A DNA stretch of 48,462 bases from Acidobacteriota bacterium (GTDB lineage: Bacteria > Acidobacteriota > Blastocatellia > Pyrinomonadales > Pyrinomonadaceae), in assembly GCA_019239425.1 (NCBI GenBank), contig JAFAZX010000059.1, forward strand, positions 1 to 48,462. The letters are read 5' to 3'. The translations under genes were made by a program, and so were the position numbers. The notes under the pieces are model-generated. The model was given only the letters and a program-made list of their open reading frames with translations, made no database searches and was not told the DNA's origin. Position 1 is the first letter of the stretch; every line of letters starts with the position of its first letter. Shown here one piece after another: positions 33,618 through 44,000 of the stretch.

Positions 33618-34747
33618 TCACTGCGCGATGACGCGCCCCGTGCCGCGCAGCCCCGGCGCGTCGCCCGGCGCGACTTTTTCGATGTCGGGCTCTTCCGGGC
33701 TGATGCGGATGCAGGCCGCGAAGTGGTTCGGCTTGATCTCGGCCAGGGGCGGCACGACCTCCCTGCACTTCTCAATCGCCCAGGGGCAGCGCGTGTGGAA
33801 GCGGCACCCCGCGGGCGGGTTGATGGGCGAGGGCACGTCGCCCTGGAGCACGATGCGCTGGCGCGAGGCCTCGACTTTAGGGTCGGGCACGGGGACGGCC
33901 GAGATGAGCGCCTTCGTGTAGGGCATCAGGGGGTCGCGGTAGATGACCTTGGCGTCGGCCAGCTCGACCAGCTTGCCGAGGTACATGACGGCCACGCGGT
34001 CGGAGACGTGGCGGATGGCGCGCAGGTCGTGTGAGATGAAGAGGTAGGTCAGGTCACGTTCACGCTGGAGGCGCTCCATCAGGTTCATGATCTGCGCCTG
34101 GATGGAGACGTCGAGGGCCGAGATGGGTTCGTCGGCGACGATGAAGTCGGGGTCTGCGGCGAGCGCCCGCGCGATGCCGATGCGCTGGCGCTGCCCGCCG
34201 GAGAACTCGTGGGGGTAGCGCTTGACGAAATGCGGACTCAGGCCGACGACGCGCATCAGCTCGCGCACGCGGTCTTCGCGTTCGCGGCCGCGCCCGAGGC
34301 CGAAGGTTTCCAGAGGCTCGCCGATGATCTGCGAGACCGTCATGCGCGGGTTGAGCGACGCGTAAGGGTCTTGGAAGATCATCTGCAGGTGCCGGCGGTG
34401 GCCCCGCATGTCGCGCTTCGACAGGCGCGCGAGGTCGCGCCCGCGGAAGAGCACCTGGCCCGAGGTCGGCTCGGTCAGGCGCAGCAGCGCGCGCCCGAGC
34501 GTCGACTTGCCGCAGCCGGACTCGCCCACCAGCCCCAGAGTCTCGCCGGGGTAGATGTCGAGCGAGACGCCGTCCACGGCCTTGACGACCTTGCGGACGG
34601 GCGAGCCGCCGATCAGCTTGTCGAAGGCCGTCCCGCCGCCGAGGTCGAAGTGCACTTTCAACTCGCGGATGGAGATGAGCGGCTCGCGCTCCGAAGTCAT
34701 CTGCGGCGGGCGCGCGCCGCCCGCGCCCGCCTGCACATTCTGCACGC

Positions 34748-34751
<4 letters not shown>
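33618..34751 (-). CDS. oppF: Oligopeptide ABC transporter ATP-binding protein OppF
   Basis: 377 residues. Walker A is GLVGESGCGKSTLGRALLRL, the Q-loop is in QMIFQDPYASLNPRMTV, the signature is FSGGQRQRIGIARAL, Walker B is FIVADEPISALD and the switch His is in FISHDLRAIRHV. The C-terminal oligopeptide-transporter extension has a Cys-containing motif (AGCRFHTRCPWAIEKCREVV) typical of Opp/Dpp ATPases. It forms a heterodimer with OppD to drive peptide import. Its ATG overlaps the oppD stop by four bases. It is the last gene of the operon. Confidence 0.96.
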
Positions 34752-35821
<1,070 letters not shown>

Positions 35822-35826
35822 CGTTT

Positions 35827-35892
35827 GGTGAATGGTGAACGGTAAATAGTAAATGGATTTAACTATTCTCTATTTACCATTCACTATTTACT
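35827..35892. repeat. Family B heptamer inverted repeat, copy 3 (short loop)
   Basis: The left arm (35828-35856) reads GTGAATG, GTGAACG, GTAAATA, GTAAATG. The right arm (about 35861-35892) reads ACTATTCTCTATTTACCATT and on, its inverse. The loop is only about 5 bases, so it folds into one long hairpin. It sits between oppC and oppD, beginning 6 bases from the oppD ATG and ending 4 bases from the oppC stop. Confidence 0.88.
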
Positions 35893-35896
35893 GTCT

Positions 35897-37006
35897 TTAA
35901 AACTTTCGCATCTGCGGGTCGAGCGCGTCGCGCAGGCCGTCGCCGAGGAAGTTGAGCGAGAAGAGCGTCAGCGCCATCGTCACGCCGGGGAAGATGAGCT
36001 GCCAGGGGAAGACCGCGATGTTCTGGATGCCCTCCTGCGCGAGACTCCCCCAGGAGGCGTACGGCGCCTGCACGCCGAGCCCCAGGAACGAGAGGAACGC
36101 CTCCTGCAACATCACCGAGGGGATGGTCAGGGTCGCGTAGACGATGACCGGCCCCAAAGCGTTCGGCACGATGTGCCTGAAAATAATCTTCGGCGTCGAG
36201 ACCCCGGTGGCGCGCGCGGCCAGCACGTACTCCTGGTTCTTGAGCGAGATGACCTGCCCGCGCACGATGCGCGCCATCGTCAGCCACGACACCGCCCCGA
36301 GCGCCGCGAAGAGCAGGAAGATCTGTTGCAGCGGCGTGCGGCCCCCGAAGAAGGCCAGCAGCACGATGACGATCATCATGTACGGGATCGCGTAGAGCAC
36401 GTCCACGATGCGCATCAGAAGGTCGTCCACCTTGCCGCCGAGGTAGCCGGCCGTCGCGCCCCACGTCACGCCGATGAGGATCGAGACGAAGGTCGAGATG
36501 ACGCCGACCATCAGGGAGATGCGCCCGCCCTGCAGCACGCGCGCCAGCATGTCGCGCCCCGCCGCGTCCGTCCCCATCGGGTGTGTCCACGAGAAGGCCC
36601 CCTCGGGGGACGTGAAGGGCGGGTAGGAGACGGCCTGCCCCGGCGGGATGTAGTCGTAGGTGAAGCCCGTCGCCGCCTTGATGATGGCCGGGCCGACCAG
36701 CACCGCCACGGCGATGAAGCCGACGACGAACATGCCGAAGACGGCGAGCCTGTTCCTCAGGAGGCGCTTCCAGGCGTCGCGCCACAGGGACGTGCCGCGC
36801 GCCGGCCCCGCCTCGCCCGCGGTGCGCACGTCGCCCTCGCCGACGGCCGTCTCGGGGAAGGCGTGTATCTCGTCGCCGCGACGCGCCGTCACGGGCGCTT
36901 TCTGCGGCGTGCCGCGGGGCGTGAGCGCCGGCCCGCCCTGCGCCCCCCACGGGTCTTGCGCACGCCCCTCTTCGGTCGGCACCTGCGGTGTTCTCTCGTC
37001 GCTCAT
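35897..37006 (-). CDS. oppC: Oligopeptide ABC transporter permease OppC
   Basis: 369 residues, longer than typical (about 300) because of a hydrophilic Pro/Gly/Glu-rich N-terminal extension (about 1-75). A first helix (about 90-112), a loop containing GAFSWTHPMGTDAAGRDMLA and five further helices follow. The permease EAA-like loop includes EYVLAARATGVSTPKIIFRH. It forms the channel with OppB. It starts 4 bases after the oppB stop and ends at a TAA just before the family B repeat. Confidence 0.94.
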   Translation of the reverse strand: MSDERTPQVPTEEGRAQDPWGAQGGPALTPRGTPQKAPVTARRGDEIHAFPETAVGEGDVRTAGEAGPARGTSLWRDAWKRLLRNRLAVFGMFVVGFIAVAVLVGPAIIKAATGFTYDYIPPGQAVSYPPFTSPEGAFSWTHPMGTDAAGRDMLARVLQGGRISLMVGVISTFVSILIGVTWGATAGYLGGKVDDLLMRIVDVLYAIPYMMIVIVLLAFFGGRTPLQQIFLLFAALGAVSWLTMARIVRGQVISLKNQEYVLAARATGVSTPKIIFRHIVPNALGPVIVYATLTIPSVMLQEAFLSFLGLGVQAPYASWGSLAQEGIQNIAVFPWQLIFPGVTMALTLFSLNFLGDGLRDALDPQMRKF

Positions 37007-37010
37007 CTCT

Positions 37011-37931
37011 TTAGTAGCGTATGCGCGGGTCGATGAAGCCGTAGGCGATATCGACGATCAGGTTGAAGACCAGCACGAGGATTGACGTGAAGGCGACGAT
37101 GCCGAGGATGAGCGGCTCGTCGCGGTTCAGGTTCGCGTTGATGAAGTACGTCCCGAGGCCCGGCAGCGCGAAGATGCGCTCGACGACCACCGTGCCCGTA
37201 ATCAGGATGGCGAGCGCCGGCCCCGTGAACGACACGACCGGCAAAAGCCCGCCGCGCAGCGCGTGGCGCAGGACGACCTGCCGCTCGGTCAACCCCTTCG
37301 CGCGCGCCGTGCGGATGTAGTCCGAACGCAGGACTTCGAGCATGCCGGCGCGCGTCAGGCGCGCGATGTAGGCCATGTAGATGGCCGAGAGCGTGAGCAC
37401 CGGCAGGACGATGCTCCGCGAGGGGAAGCCGCCCCAGCGCGCGGGCGGCAGCCAGTAGAGCGAGAGCGAGAAGACGAGGACGAGCAGCGGCCCGAGCACG
37501 AAGTTCGGCATGCTGATGCCGAGCATCGAGAGGCCCATCGCCGCGTAGTCGAGCTTCGAGTTCTGCTTCAGCGCCGCGAGCGTCCCCATCGTCGTCCCGA
37601 CGAGGAGCGCCAGCAGGTACGCGCAAATCCCGACCGCCGCCGAGACGGGGACGGTGCGCTTGAGCACGTCGTTGACCGTCTCGCTCTCGTAGCGGAGCGA
37701 GTTCCCGAAGTCGAGCGTCATGATGTTGCGCATCACGCGGCCGTACTGCACGTACCAGGGCTGGTCGAGCCCGTACTTGGTGCGGATGTTCTTCTCGATG
37801 GCGGGCGGCAGCTTGCGCTCGCTCGCGTAGAAGTTGCCGGGCGCGAGCCGGATGAGCGCCCACGTCAGCGTGATGACGACGAGCACCATGGGCACGGTCA
37901 CCAGCAGGCGGCGGACGATGAAGCGGAACAT
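37011..37931 (-). CDS. oppB: Oligopeptide ABC transporter permease OppB
   Basis: 306 residues starting MFRFIVRRLLVTVPMVLVVI, the usual OppB/DppB N-terminus. Six transmembrane helices are apparent, with the coupling segment SDYIRTARAKGLTERQVVLR and the C-terminal IVDIAYGFIDPRIRY. It forms the translocation pore with OppC. The ribosome binding site AAGGAG lies in the last codons of the upstream binding-protein gene, 7 bases away, so translation is probably coupled. Confidence 0.96.
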   Translation of the reverse strand: MFRFIVRRLLVTVPMVLVVITLTWALIRLAPGNFYASERKLPPAIEKNIRTKYGLDQPWYVQYGRVMRNIMTLDFGNSLRYESETVNDVLKRTVPVSAAVGICAYLLALLVGTTMGTLAALKQNSKLDYAAMGLSMLGISMPNFVLGPLLVLVFSLSLYWLPPARWGGFPSRSIVLPVLTLSAIYMAYIARLTRAGMLEVLRSDYIRTARAKGLTERQVVLRHALRGGLLPVVSFTGPALAILITGTVVVERIFALPGLGTYFINANLNRDEPLILGIVAFTSILVLVFNLIVDIAYGFIDPRIRY

Positions 37932-37938
37932 CGCGCGG

Positions 37939-39903
37939 CTACTCCTTCACCTCGGCCAGCTGGTCGGTGGTCATGTCGGGCATCCCCCTGTCCCACTTCG
38001 CCGGGTCGTGCTCGATGTAGACGAACTTCCACGCGTGGAGCGTCGCCGCGTTGGGGTACATGCCCTTGACGTAGGGCTTCTTCATCCAGCTCGTCGCGGG
38101 CTTGGTGAGCGGGATGATGGGGGCGTTGTCGAGCAGGTACTCCTCGGCCTTCGAGAGCATGGCGTAGCGCTTCGCCTGGTCGGGCTCGCGGTTGGCGGCG
38201 TTGAGCATGTCGACGAACTTCGGGTCGTACCAGCCCGTCCCGTTGTCGCCCCCCTCGGTCGCGAAGAGGCCGAGGTAGGTGTACGGATCCATGTAGTCGC
38301 CCGACCAGCCGGCCCCGCCCGCGAAGCCCTTGTACTCCAGCTTGGCGCGCGTGCTGAGGAAGGTCTTCCACTCGATGGCGCGCAGGCCGATGGTCAGGCC
38401 GAGGTTCTGCTTCCACTGCGCCTGGATGAACTCGGCGACCTGCCGGTTCGACTCGTTCGTGTTGTAGATGACCTCGACGCTGGTAGCCGGGAACTTCGAC
38501 GCGTCGAACTTCCCCGAGGCGTCCTTGTAGCCGGCGTCGGCCAGGAGCTTCTTCGCGCCCTCGATGTCCAAGTCGTAGCCCTTCGGGCTCGGGTAGCCGT
38601 GCAGGATGCCCGACGGGACGAAGACGTTGTTGGCCTTCGAGACGACGCGGAACTTCTCCAGCGCGTCGCGGTCGATGGCCATCGCGAACGCCTTGCGCAC
38701 GCGCTTGTCGTTCATCGGCGGCGCCGTGGTGTTGATCTGCCAGTAGACCGAGCCGTTCTCCGGCGCGTCCATGTAGTCGCTCGCCTGGCGCAGCCCGGCC
38801 CGGAGCCACGCGGAGGGGACGGTGTGGTTGTAGGTCGCGTCCACCTCGCCCGCCTTGTAAAGGTTCATCATCGTCGTCTGGTCGTCGAGCGGGTAGAAGA
38901 CGATCTTGTCGAGCTTCACCTGGGCGGCGTCCCAGTAGTAAGGGTTCTTGACGACGACCAGCTCGTTGTAGGGCTTGTGCTCTGCGAGCATGTGCGTGCC
39001 GCTGCAGACGATGTTGCCCGGCTTCGTCCAGTTGACGCCGTACTTCTCGACCGTCTTCTCGTGGACGACGCGGAAGAACTGGTGCTGGACGAGGCCCATG
39101 AAGTAGGGCGCCGGCTGGCGGAGCGTGATGCGCAGGGTGTAGTCGTCCACGGCCTCGACGCCCACGTCGTCGGCGGTCGCGGGGACGAGTTCCTTGCCCT
39201 CGACGAGCGCGGCCAGCTTCGGGTTGGCCTTGAAAGCCTTCGCCCTCTCCTTCTCGTCCGTGGGGACGAAGAGGCGGTTGGGCTGGTGCATGCGGCGGTG
39301 GAACTCGGTGTCGGGCGCGGCGTCCTCTCCCGTGGCGGCCGCGGTCGTCTGTTCGGCCGCGCCGCCGCCGCCCGACTCTTCGGCCTCGGAGGCGAGCACG
39401 AAGCGGCCGGTCTTCGGGTCGCGGACGAAGGCGCCGCCGGTGTTGTAGGCCTCGGCGTCCTTAATCTCCCAGGCGAGGAAGGCCACGCGCGAGGCCAGCT
39501 CGGGGCGCAGGCCGCGCTTGAAGCTGTAGACGAAGTCGCGCGCGGTGATGGGGTCGCCGTTCGAGAACTTGGCGTTATGGCGCAGGAAGAAGACGAACTC
39601 CGACGCGTTGCCGTTGACCTTCCAGCTCTCGGCGACGCCGGGGATCGGCTCCATCGTCTTCGGGTGGTACTCGACCAGGCCCTCGTAGAGCGCGACGTCG
39701 ATGCGCGCCTCGGGCTGCCCCGAACTCATCGCGGGGTCGAGCGACTCGGGCTCGGAGCCGGTGATGTAGCGGAGCGTCTGGCCGGGCGGCGGCTCGACCT
39801 TGCCGAAGAACTCTGACTTTTGAACGGGGGGGCCGCAGGCGGCGAGGAGGGAGGCGGCGACGAAGACGAAGGTCAGGATGCGCGTGGTCTTTCTTGCGGT
39901 CAT
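37939..39903 (-). CDS. oppA: Oligopeptide ABC transporter substrate-binding lipoprotein OppA
   Basis: 654 residues. The signal peptide ends in the lipobox LLAAC. The mature protein is a family 5 extracellular binding protein: PPGQTLRYITGSEPESLDPA, VALYEGLVEYHPKTMEPIPG, NGDPITARDFVYSFKR, then the C-terminal lobe with YWQINTTAPPMNDKRVRKAF. An insert of about 90 residues (roughly 165-260) includes an acidic Gly/Ala/Thr run (EAEESGGGGAAEQTTAAAT). It binds peptides and delivers them to OppBC. It is first of the five co-directional opp genes, with its own promoter-like sequence upstream. Confidence 0.95.
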   Translation of the reverse strand: MTARKTTRILTFVFVAASLLAACGPPVQKSEFFGKVEPPPGQTLRYITGSEPESLDPAMSSGQPEARIDVALYEGLVEYHPKTMEPIPGVAESWKVNGNASEFVFFLRHNAKFSNGDPITARDFVYSFKRGLRPELASRVAFLAWEIKDAEAYNTGGAFVRDPKTGRFVLASEAEESGGGGAAEQTTAAATGEDAAPDTEFHRRMHQPNRLFVPTDEKERAKAFKANPKLAALVEGKELVPATADDVGVEAVDDYTLRITLRQPAPYFMGLVQHQFFRVVHEKTVEKYGVNWTKPGNIVCSGTHMLAEHKPYNELVVVKNPYYWDAAQVKLDKIVFYPLDDQTTMMNLYKAGEVDATYNHTVPSAWLRAGLRQASDYMDAPENGSVYWQINTTAPPMNDKRVRKAFAMAIDRDALEKFRVVSKANNVFVPSGILHGYPSPKGYDLDIEGAKKLLADAGYKDASGKFDASKFPATSVEVIYNTNESNRQVAEFIQAQWKQNLGLTIGLRAIEWKTFLSTRAKLEYKGFAGGAGWSGDYMDPYTYLGLFATEGGDNGTGWYDPKFVDMLNAANREPDQAKRYAMLSKAEEYLLDNAPIIPLTKPATSWMKKPYVKGMYPNAATLHAWKFVYIEHDPAKWDRGMPDMTTDQLAEVKE

Positions 39904-40001
39904 GGCCGTATTTACTCCTGCTTCAACCGAGACTTGGGTGGCACGGGTCGGGGCGTCGGGGGACTTAAGAAAACTGTACGGCGTAACAGACCGTCTTGGA
40001 A

Positions 40002-40029
40002 AGTATCACGCCCGCGCACGGTCAATCAA
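40002..40029 (-). promoter_or_regulatory. Possible promoter of the opp operon
   Basis: On the minus strand TTGATT (40029-40024), a 16-nt spacer and GATACT (40007-40002) precede oppA by about 100 bases. Each hexamer matches four of six consensus bases. GCAGGAG then serves as ribosome binding site for the ATG at 39903. Confidence 0.35.
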
Positions 40030-40084
40030 GGATGAACCGTTACGACTATAACGATGCGCCGCCCGAGGCGAACCGTTGCTCAAA

Positions 40085-40333
40085 GGCAGCAGGCAGTAGG
40101 CAGATGGCAGTAGGCGGTAGTTTGTATTCGTGGACGGGCAGAACAGCGGGGGCGATTTAACACAGAGACACGGAGGCACAGAGACACAGCTGCTTGAGAA
40201 TTACTCAACGGGCTGTGCCTCTCTGTCTCTGTGTCTCTGCGTTGAAAATCCACCCATTATTCACATCCGTGAATGACAGCAGGCCGCCTCGCTGCTCGAA
40301 CTGCCTACTGCCCTCTGCCTACTGCCTACTGCC
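40085..40333. repeat. Family C heptamer inverted repeat, copy 1, carrying an inner family A element
   Basis: The left arm (40085-40120) is GCAGCAG, GCAGTAG, GCAGATG, GCAGTAG, GCGGTAG. The right arm (40300-40333) is the inverse of GCAGTAG, GCAGTAG, GCAGAGG, GCAGTAG. The 180-base middle includes a full family A palindrome at 40156-40246. The right arm runs into the next gene and supplies its last codons (Gly-Ser-Arg-Gln) and TAG stop. Confidence 0.88.
40156..40246. repeat. Family A palindrome, copy 4, nested
   Basis: The arms contain one extra octamer unit compared with other copies (CACAGAGA, CACGGAGG, CACAGAGA, CACAGCTG). The loop TTGAGAATTACTCAA is itself a perfect 5-bp stem around five bases. 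It lies inside the family C element. Confidence 0.85.
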
Positions 40334-42166
40334 CTTCAACGCGTACCGCGCGGACTGTTCGGCCGCGGGCGGCTGCCAGTCGCGGTTGATGCGGACGTGC
40401 TTGAGCGAGGGCGCGTCCAAAAGGTTGGACTCGAATCCATCGACGTAGGGCTTCACCAGCGCGTACGACGAGGCGAAGTGGAGCGGGACGGCGGGCAGCT
40501 CGCGCAGCGCCTGCGCCTCGGTCAGGGCCGCGGGCGTCGGCCTCGCCTGCGCGCGCGCGGCTTCGCCCTGCCCAGCGGCGGCGGCGGCCGGCGTAGCCGG
40601 CGCGGTCGCGCCGTTGGTCGGCGCCGCTTCGGCGGGCGCGGGCGGCTCGACGTCGGCGGCCTCTCCGAAGAGTTGACGCATGTTCGTCTCCTCGTCGGTC
40701 GTCTGCATGACGAGGCTGCGCCGCGCCACGTCGTAGTCGCCCGCGCGCAGCATCGCCTCGTACTCCTCCCACGGCTTGACGACGACCTCGGTCTCGACGC
40801 CGAGCGCCTCGCGCCACATGCGCGCGACGGCCAGCGCGACGAGGCGCTGCTGCTCGTTGCGGTTGACGAGCAGGCGCACGCGCGGGAAGTTCTCGCCGCC
40901 GGGGTAGCCCGCCTGTTCGAGCAGCTTCCGCGCGCGCTCGACGTCGTGCTCGATGAGGCTCGAACCCTCACCCGAGGCGTCCGCCGCTTCAGCCCCCTCG
41001 CCCCCGACAGTCTCGGGCATGAAGGTGCGCGTCGGCTCGCTCGCGCCGCCGAGCGTGTCTTTCGAGAGGCGCTCCACGTCGAGCGCGAAGGCGAGCGCCT
41101 GCCGCACGCGCACGTCGTCGAAGGGCGGGCGGGCGGTGTTGAAGCGGTAGTAGTTGAGTGCGGCGAAGGTCTCGCGGCGGAAGTCTTCGAAGGGCGTGAG
41201 GAGCTTGACGGCCAGGGGCTCGACCGCCGCGTTCGAGACGACGTCGACCTCGCCCGCGTGGTAGGCCGCGAGCGCCGCCTCTGTGTCCTTGCTGTCCACG
41301 AAGCGCACGCGTTCGAGCGCGACGGACGCGGCGTCCCAGTAGCTCTCGGCGCGCGCCAGCTCGACGCTGTCGCCCGCGAGGCGCGCGAGGCTGAAGGCAC
41401 CGTTGGTCACGATGCCCGGGTCTGTGAGCGCGCCGCCCTGCTTCTGCTCTTCGAGGAGGTCGGGCAGCACGGCCTCCGGGCTCAACTCGTGAACGGGCCG
41501 GAAGACCGGGTGCGCGACGAGCGCCGGGAAGTTCATGTCGGGTCGGTTGAGCGTCACGCGCAAAGTCCGCGTGTCGAGCGCCACCACCCCGAAAGACTTC
41601 TGCGGCGCGGGCTGTTTGGCCGCGCCCGCGTTCTTCGCCGCCTCGCCCTCTTCCGTTCGGGTCGTGAGGGAGACGGCGCCCTCTATGTTCGAGAGCAGCG
41701 CGGCGTGCGGGGCGCGCTCGCCGAGGCGGAGCGTGCGCCGCCAGGAGCGCACGAAGTCCTGCGCCGTGACGGGGTCGCCGTTCGTCCAGCGCGCGCCTTC
41801 GCGCAGGTGGAACGTCCAGCGCCGGCCTCCGTCGGCGGCCTCCCAGCGGTTGGCGACCGCGGGCGCGGGCCGCAGCGTCCCGGGCTCGTAATCGGTCAGC
41901 CCTTCGTAGAGGGCGCGCACCGCGTCCGTGTCGGGCGGCGCCGCCGCGCGCGCGGGGTCGAAGATTTTCGGCAGGCCGCCGTCGCTCCAACGGAACTCCT
42001 GGGCCGGGGGCACGACGACCTTCCCGTAGAAGCGCTCGCCCTTCTCCCCCCTGAAGCAGCCCCCGAACAGGAGCGCGGAGGAGAGGGCGACCGACAGCCA
42101 CACGCGCCCTTTGCGTGCGAACCGAACGCGCCTACGCCCCGAGTTTTTCTTCCCGACGATTCTCAT
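40319..42166 (-). CDS. Second peptide-type ABC substrate-binding protein, paralogue of OppA
   Basis: 615 residues from the ATG at 42166. A basic N-terminus precedes a hydrophobic segment ending LLFGGC, a probable though non-ideal lipobox. The family 5 fold is recognisable: FYGKVVVPPAQEFRW parallels FFGKVEPPPGQTLRY of OppA, and WTNGDPVTAQDFVRSWRRTL parallels its first-lobe motif. It is more diverged than OppA and carries an Ala/Pro/Thr/Gln-rich insert (about 495-545) within the C-terminal lobe. It probably feeds the OppBCDF transporter with other ligands. The last codons and stop lie in repeat DNA. Confidence 0.88.
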   Translation of the reverse strand: MRIVGKKNSGRRRVRFARKGRVWLSVALSSALLFGGCFRGEKGERFYGKVVVPPAQEFRWSDGGLPKIFDPARAAAPPDTDAVRALYEGLTDYEPGTLRPAPAVANRWEAADGGRRWTFHLREGARWTNGDPVTAQDFVRSWRRTLRLGERAPHAALLSNIEGAVSLTTRTEEGEAAKNAGAAKQPAPQKSFGVVALDTRTLRVTLNRPDMNFPALVAHPVFRPVHELSPEAVLPDLLEEQKQGGALTDPGIVTNGAFSLARLAGDSVELARAESYWDAASVALERVRFVDSKDTEAALAAYHAGEVDVVSNAAVEPLAVKLLTPFEDFRRETFAALNYYRFNTARPPFDDVRVRQALAFALDVERLSKDTLGGASEPTRTFMPETVGGEGAEAADASGEGSSLIEHDVERARKLLEQAGYPGGENFPRVRLLVNRNEQQRLVALAVARMWREALGVETEVVVKPWEEYEAMLRAGDYDVARRSLVMQTTDEETNMRQLFGEAADVEPPAPAEAAPTNGATAPATPAAAAAGQGEAARAQARPTPAALTEAQALRELPAVPLHFASSYALVKPYVDGFESNLLDAPSLKHVRINRDWQPPAAEQSARYALKGSRQ

Positions 42167-42193
42167 CAACTTGCAAGAGACGTACGCCCTCCC

Positions 42194-42814
42194 TTACGGT
42201 CGGGCTTCCGCCTTAGCCAACGCGCGCAGCTTTGCGTAGACCTCTTCCGTCCGCCTGCGCGTCTCCTCGAAGCCTTCGGAGGTGTCTATGTTGAAGTCCG
42301 CGTAGCGCAGCTTCTCCTCCTGCGGCATCTGCGCGTCGATGCGCGCCTCGGCCTCGTCGCGCGTGTAGCCGTTGCGCCGCATGAGCCGTTCGAGCTGCAA
42401 CTCGGGGCGGCAGTGGACGACGACCAGCTTGTCGAAACGCCCGTGCCCGCCGGACTCGATCAGCAGGGCCGCGTCCACGACGCCGACGCCCCGCGGGTCT
42501 TCGCTCGCCCAGCGCCGCATCAGCTCGTCCTGCTCCGCGATGATGAGCGGGTGCAGCAGAGAGTTGACCAGCTCGCGCTTCGGCGCGTCCCTGAAGATGA
42601 CGGCGCTCACGGCCGCGCGGTCGAGCGTCCCGTCGGGTCTCAAGACCCACTCGCCGAACGCCTCGACGATGCGCCGCAGCCCTTCGGCCCCCGGCTCCAC
42701 CACGCGCCGCGCCAGAGCGTCCGCGTCCGCGACGTGACAACCCAGCTCCGCCAGCACGCCGGAGACGAAAGACTTCCCCACCGCAATCGAGCCCGTCAGT
42801 CCGACTCGCAACAT
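42194..42814 (-). CDS. coaE: Dephospho-CoA kinase
   Basis: Phosphorylates dephospho-CoA, the last step of coenzyme A synthesis. 206 residues from the ATG at 42814, with P-loop VGLTGSIAVGKSFVSGVL, then HVADADALARRVVEPG, the substrate-region VVDAALLIESGG and VVVHCRPELQLERLMRR. An upstream in-frame TTG adds two residues and is less likely. No Shine-Dalgarno precedes the ATG; the family C repeat ends five bases before it. Confidence 0.96.
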   Translation of the reverse strand: MLRVGLTGSIAVGKSFVSGVLAELGCHVADADALARRVVEPGAEGLRRIVEAFGEWVLRPDGTLDRAAVSAVIFRDAPKRELVNSLLHPLIIAEQDELMRRWASEDPRGVGVVDAALLIESGGHGRFDKLVVVHCRPELQLERLMRRNGYTRDEAEARIDAQMPQEEKLRYADFNIDTSEGFEETRRRTEEVYAKLRALAKAEARP

Positions 42815-42818
42815 AAGC

Positions 42819-42933
<115 letters not shown>

Positions 42934-42934
42934 C

Positions 42935-43894
42935 TCAAATTCCCCTTCGCATCCGCGCGGCCTTGACGGTGTTCTTCATGAGCATCGCGACCGTGAGCAG
43001 GCCGACGCCGCCGGGGACGGGCGTGAGCCGCCCCGCCACGCGCTCGACCTCGGCCGGGTGCACGTCGCCGACGAGCGTGTAGCCGCGCTTCGCCAGAGTC
43101 TCGAGGCGGCGCGGCGCGTCTTCGCCGAAGAGGTCTCTGACCTCCGCCTCGTCCGTCAGGCGGTTCATGCCGACGTCGACGACGGTCGCGCCCGGCTTGA
43201 CGTGCTCGCCGCGGATGAAGCCCGCGCGGCCGATGGCGACGACGAGGATGTCGGCCTCGCGCGTCACCTCGGGCAGACTTGCGGTGCGCGAATGGCAGAT
43301 CGTCGTGGTCGCGTCCCTCTGCAAGAGCAGCTCCGCGACGGGGCGGCCGACGATGTTGCTGCGGCCGACGACGACGGCGCGCGCGCCGGAAATCTTCACG
43401 CCCTCGCGCTCAAGCAGCTCGACGATGCCGGCCGGCGTGCAGGGCAGGAGCGTCGGGCGGCGCTGCATCATCCGGCCGACCGTGACGGGCGTGAAGCCGT
43501 CGACGTCCTTCGAGGGGCTGATGGCCTCGATGACGGCCGACTCGTCCATCAGCTTCGGGAGCGGGAGCTGCACGAGCAGGCCGTCCACGTCTTCGCGCGC
43601 GTTGAACTCCGCGACCATTCCGAGCAGTTGTTCGGCCGGCGTCTCCGCGGGCAGGTGGTAATGCTCGGAGGCGAGCCCCAGCTCCTCGCACGTGCGCACC
43701 TTGTTGGCGACGTAGACGGCGGAGGCCGGGTCTTCGCCGACGAGGACGGTCACGAGCCGCGGGGTCACGCCGTGCTCGCGGCGCAGGCGCGCGGCCTCTT
43801 CCGCGACCTCGCGCTTAATCTCGGCGGCCACGCGCGAGCCGTCGAGCCTGCTCGCCTTCGTCGGTGCGTTCGGCTGTGCTCTTGTTGTTTCCAT
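42935..43894 (-). CDS. folD: Bifunctional methylenetetrahydrofolate dehydrogenase/cyclohydrolase
   Basis: Interconverts 5,10-methylene-, 5,10-methenyl- and 10-formyl-tetrahydrofolate with NADP. 319 residues, about 25-30 longer than usual owing to an N-terminal tail and a longer C-terminus. Motifs are VLVGEDPASAVYVANKVRTC (with the catalytic Tyr and Lys), GLLVQLPLPKLMDES, SPSKDVDGFTPVTVGRMM and VVVGRSNIVGRPVAELLL. No Shine-Dalgarno is seen before the ATG. It is divergent from the SCO gene. Confidence 0.96.
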   Translation of the reverse strand: METTRAQPNAPTKASRLDGSRVAAEIKREVAEEAARLRREHGVTPRLVTVLVGEDPASAVYVANKVRTCEELGLASEHYHLPAETPAEQLLGMVAEFNAREDVDGLLVQLPLPKLMDESAVIEAISPSKDVDGFTPVTVGRMMQRRPTLLPCTPAGIVELLEREGVKISGARAVVVGRSNIVGRPVAELLLQRDATTTICHSRTASLPEVTREADILVVAIGRAGFIRGEHVKPGATVVDVGMNRLTDEAEVRDLFGEDAPRRLETLAKRGYTLVGDVHPAEVERVAGRLTPVPGGVGLLTVAMLMKNTVKAARMRRGI

Positions 43895-44000
43895 CGGAGG
43901 ATGTTTGCAATCCTAGCACATCTCACCCGGCGCGCGTGAAAGCGCCCTTCGAGCCTCCGTGCGGTTGCGCACCGGCTCGGCGCTGCGACACAATCGGCGC

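Larger units (their letters stand above)
39904..40318. other. 415-bp intergenic region between two binding-protein genes
   Basis: The half next to oppA holds a promoter candidate (40002-40029). The other half is made almost entirely of a family C inverted repeat with a family A palindrome inside it. No gene is seen. Confidence 0.7.

Noticed and set aside
33368..33775. 136-codon upstream extension of the GGDEF gene frame
   Set aside because: The extension is Arg/Ser-rich without a domain, overlaps the oppF 3' end and runs across a good promoter; the ATG at 33367 suits the PocR domain.
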